DNA of 64,000 bases from Clusia tigrina (taxonomy: Eukaryota; Arthropoda; Insecta; Diptera; Clusiidae). Where the stretch lies: NCBI GenBank assembly GCA_920105625.2, contig OV050033.1, positions 16,636,001 through 16,700,000 on the forward strand, in the 5' to 3' direction. Both the position numbers and the translations under genes were made by a program. How positions within the stretch are numbered: position 1 is the first letter of the stretch; the number at the start of each line of letters is the position of its first letter. Positions 60,611 through 64,000 of the stretch are shown piece after piece. The notes beneath the pieces are model-generated. The model was not told the DNA's origin. It was given only the letters and a program-made list of their open reading frames with translations, and made no database searches.

Positions 60611-61340
60611 ATGGGTACAAATGAGCTGAATGAGCAATTGCCGTATGAAGTGGGCCTGTAGCGGGGATGAAGTCATTGCCAGCTGAAATTGCAAGGCATT
60701 TAAGCGGATTCGGTTTGACGCATTTCAGGTGTTCATCGATACACATGGCATTTGCTTCAAGTCCAGAAGCAAGAAGTGTGATGTGAAGATGTGAATCTTG
60801 GTGAGGCAGGAGCCCAAGAAGTGATTCTGGGAAAGTTCGTAAATGTGGCCAGTTATAAGGTTCCATGCCTGCCATTGTACCATTGATCATGTTTCCTTTG
60901 GATGGAAATATCGATAGTTAATGCAAGTAGCTCTCTTCCGTGGTTATTATATGAAGCCCATTGAAAACATTTGCTCCAACAAAGAAAACAATCAAAGTGT
61001 GGTTACGTACAGACCCTAAAGGAATGCTATTGAGAGAACATTTTAAGGAGACAATGAAACGAATGCAGAATTTACTCGCTGGGTTGGTGGATGTGGCTTT
61101 GTTGGGTCCTTGGGAGTGTTACTAAGTTAGTTGTGTAGAGCTATGTTATTGCAATGACCTCCAACTACGTCAATATCTTCTAGTGTCACACAGTATTTTC
61201 TGTGGTTTTAAATTGGGCGAAATACCCGTTGAGACAGTAGAGTGTGGGATTCTTATCCACTGCCACCATTGAGAGGTGGTGCCAAATGCCGTTTATTTTT
61301 ATATTTACCTTTGTACTCTAAGTGGATCATTGCCACATTT
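60610..61340. other. Type G block, AT-rich
   Basis: Contains TGTAGAGCTATGTTATTGCA at about 61134, related to about 57235, and an inverted CCACCATTGAGAGGTGG hairpin at about 61264-61280. A 100-codon minus frame (60588-60890) has no known domain. Confidence 0.35.
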
Positions 61341-62680
61341 CCTACATTCTGATACTGACCTTCTTCTACATTCTGATACTGACCTTCTTGAGTTCCTACC
61401 TCGCTTGAGTTCCCACTTGAGTCTTACCTGAGTGCCTATTGTAGTCCCATCTCAAGTTTCTACCTGAGTTCCTATTCAAAGTTTCCCTTGAGTTCCTACC
61501 TGAGTTTCTGCCTGAGGTCCACTTGAATTCCCATTTGAGTTCTTACCTGAATTCCTGTTTGAGTTGCATCTTAAGTTCCTACCTTAGTTCCTATTTAAAT
61601 TCCAACTTGAGTTCCTAACCGAGTTCTAATTTTAGTTCCATCTTGAATTCCCACTTGAATTCTCAGCTGAGTTCCTATTTGAGTTCTCACTTGAGTTCTT
61701 ATCTGAGCTCATATTTGAGTTCCAACTTTAGTTCATATCTGAGTTCCCATTTGAGCTCTCACGTGAGTTCCTAACTGAGTTCTACCTGGGTGCTTATCTG
61801 AGCCTTCACTTCAGTTCCTACCTGAGGTCCCACTGCAATTCCAAATTGAGTTCCTACCTTAGTTCCTCTTTTGAGTTTCAACTTGAGGTTCTACCTGAGT
61901 TCCTAACTGACCTCCTATTTGAGTTCCCTCTTGGTTTCCTACTTGAGTTTTCACTTGAATTCCTAATTGAGTTCCTACCTCAGTTCCCACTTGATTTCCT
62001 AACTGAGGTACAACTTCAATTCTCACTTCAGTTCATACCTTAATTCCTATTATTTGATTTTTCACTTCCTTCCTACTTGAGTTTCTTCCTGAGTTCCTAC
62101 TTGAGTTTCTTCCTGAGTTCCTACCTGAGTTCCTAAGTGAGTTTCTGCCTGAGCTCCAACTTTTAGTTCCATCTTGAATTCCTACTTGAGTTTTCACTTG
62201 AGTTCCTCCCTCAGTTCCCACTTGATTTCGGAACTGAGGTCTAACTTCAATTCCCACCTCAGTACATACCTCAGTTTCTATTTGAGTTCTCACCTGACTT
62301 CCTATTTGAGTTCCAATTTGAGCTCTAACCTGAGTTCCTATTTGAGTTTCAACTTGAGGTCCTACCTGAAATCCTAACTGAGCTCCTCTTGAATTCCTAC
62401 TTGAGCTTTCACTCGAGTTCCTAATTGAGTTCTTACCTCAGTTCCCACCTGATTTCCTACCACTTCAATTCCCACTTTAGTTCGTACCTTAGTTCATATT
62501 TGAGTTTCATCTTCACTTCTCACTTGAGTTCTTATCGGAGCTCATATTTGAGTTACAACTTGAGTCCCTACCTGAGTTCCTATCTGGGTTCCTAACTGAG
62601 TTCCTATTTGAGTTCCATCTTGAGTTCTTACATGTGGTCCTTTCTGAGATCCTATTTACCTACTTCAATTCCTACTTTGC
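61340..62680. repeat. Degenerate 12-bp minisatellite, ~1.3 kb
   Basis: Units close to TTCCTACCTGAG or TTCCTATTTGAG recur about a hundred times, with many indels and substitutions. Because 12 is a multiple of 3, long stretches stay in frame and encode four-residue repeats on both strands (plus SSYL/SSNL, minus NSGR/NSSR). No start context, splice signals or non-repeat flanks suggest a protein. Divergence between units is higher than in the 31.8-kb array, so it is older. Confidence 0.93.
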
Positions 62681-63010
62681 ATAGTGCCTTCGACCACACT
62701 CAGACTTCATACAGAATGAGACGACTATCACGACTTTCAATTCTCAGCTATTTAGCAGCATCTTTTCCAAGGCTCCTGTATCAATCACCACTTTATCACA
62801 ATTCTTCCTGAAATGTATATTAAAGTCCACCTTCGCGTTATGAATAATAAACAGATCTCTATGAAATTAATTAGGTATATATAGAGTTCTTCCTTTAGTG
62901 CCAACTTGAGTAGCATTCCTCCTAGAATCTTAGAAACCGTACAAATCAGTCTCTAAAATATCAAATTATGGCACAGTAAAGCTTATTTTGGTAGAACCAC
63001 ATGGAAAAAC
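62680..63010. other. Type G remainder
   Basis: AT-rich DNA after the minisatellite. Nothing was recognised. Confidence 0.35.
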
Positions 63011-64000
63011 ATACAAAAAATGTTACGTTTGTAGTGCACCCACAATCCTGCACTCTAACCTTTGACATTCAGCTGGATTTTTCACACATCTCGCAACTGG
63101 CTTCGGAGCACTGGAACTGCAAACAAACTATTCATCACTTTTGACACAATGCAAACTAACACTCCGGCAAACAGCAGAGGGAACGGCCAGCTAGGAAAAA
63201 AGCAACTGTTGGCAATGAGTGAAATACGAGACAATGGACATTTAATCACCCTCACACTAATGCATCAAAAGTCGCACATATGCGAGCACAACTCTGAGTC
63301 TTATCCGCATCTGCATCTGTATAAGTGTTAGTTTCATGTGATTATGTTGGCAGTGGGGGTGGTGGGAGGTGTTGTGTCCTATTTTGATAGTGGAGGAAAG
63401 CACCTTTTTAGTTTTAATTTGCTTGATAACTGCTCAGTGTGTGGGTGGGTGTATGCATGTATGTATGTGTGGGTGTTAATATGCGTGTTAAAAGACAGAC
63501 ACCCCCTTGGAAACGCACACTCTTAGACATGGGGCAACACAACGCTTGAGATTGTTGTCAATGACGTGAGTGGTCGCTCCTCTGATTGTGTGCGGAAGTT
63601 GTCGTGTGTGTGTGAGTGTATGTGTGTATGTGTGCATGTGTGCGTGTATTGTGTTTTGGTGTGGGTGTTGGCAGTGATTGCCAGTGTGTTTATTTATGGA
63701 ATTTAATACTTGAAATTGCAAAGGAAAATATGCTAATGGCAGTTGCCGAGGTTGCCTCCTCATAATGGATCACTTCATTGTTATCGTGGCATGATGGCTT
63801 TTTAGTGAAATAGGAAAAGTTTTATCAAACAGAGAGCTCAGAGCACACTCGCCTCCCTCCACACACACACGTACACTCTCCTCCTCCACACACATACGTA
63901 CACTCTCTTCCTCACACAAACACACACCTGCCTGCCTACGAGTACGAATATGTTTTAGCAATGCTTTCCTTGCATACTTCACACCATTTGCAAGCACACT
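63010..64000. other. Type U block at window edge
   Basis: Unique DNA with GTGTGGGTGGGTGTATGCATG-type text at 63436-63475 and GT-rich DNA at 63603-63650. Short frames (for example 63062-63331) carry no domain. The block continues beyond the window. Confidence 0.4.
63846..63930. repeat. ~27-bp tandem triplication
   Basis: Three decayed copies of CTCC(A)CACACACA..CGTACACTCTC. The minus-strand frame reads it as repeated EEESVRVCVE-type text. Confidence 0.8.

Overview
This window reads as non-coding nuclear DNA from a fly: a very long intron or an intergenic interval. I could not support a single intact protein-coding gene or host exon. The open frames, up to about 176 residues outside low-complexity DNA, look like chance frames: they overlap others on both strands, have atypical composition and show no recognisable domain. 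The signs of a higher dipteran are abundant (TTG/CAA)n and (CAG)n opa-type triplets, many (CA/GT)n tracts, decayed RNase H-bearing non-LTR retrotransposons and a tRNA-derived SINE. A tephritid fruit fly is my best guess, but that is inference from sequence style.

The layout is a clear mosaic of two kinds of DNA. Type U blocks are richer in G+C and look single-copy. They carry the CA/GT tracts, the triplet repeats and AT-motif-rich spacers. They lie at about 2950-4080, 5410-8220, 11460-14560, 17090-18060, 19430-22450, 24690-25590, 28330-30600, 34650-36840, 38000-39360, 41500-42740, 43500-45370, 47640-48850, 50500-52240, 53100-56890, 59560-60610 and 63010-64000. Type G blocks fill the gaps. They are bland and AT-rich and hold every transposable-element relic and nearly every complex tandem array I found. 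The borders are by eye, to about 100 bases.

Identifiable mobile DNA: RNase H-bearing non-LTR relics at 15.84-16.95 kb (+) and 23.77-24.26 kb (-); non-LTR C-terminal/3' fragments at 33.64-33.89 (+), 34.14-34.40 (-) and 42.87-43.33 kb (+); and three copies of one tRNA-derived SINE at 9.90-10.10 (-), 40.68-40.89 (+) and 41.16-41.38 kb (+). Inverted repeats able to fold as hairpins occur at 39691-39866 (about 80-base arms) and 52936-53011 (27-base perfect arms).

Tandem repeats are prominent: a pyrimidine-rich composite array at 1.4-2.4 kb, a (GA)n-containing ~58-80-bp array at 18.86-19.36 kb, a 105-113-bp triplication at 27.46-27.78 kb, a 20-bp minisatellite at 31.81-32.53 kb, 150-bp duplications at 45.6 and 47.0 kb flanking an uninterrupted 650-bp (TA)n tract, and a degenerate 12-bp array at 61.3-62.7 kb. 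I found no protein-coding system, novel or otherwise. The points of interest are structural: the mosaic, the hairpins, the arrays and the pure (TA)325 tract.
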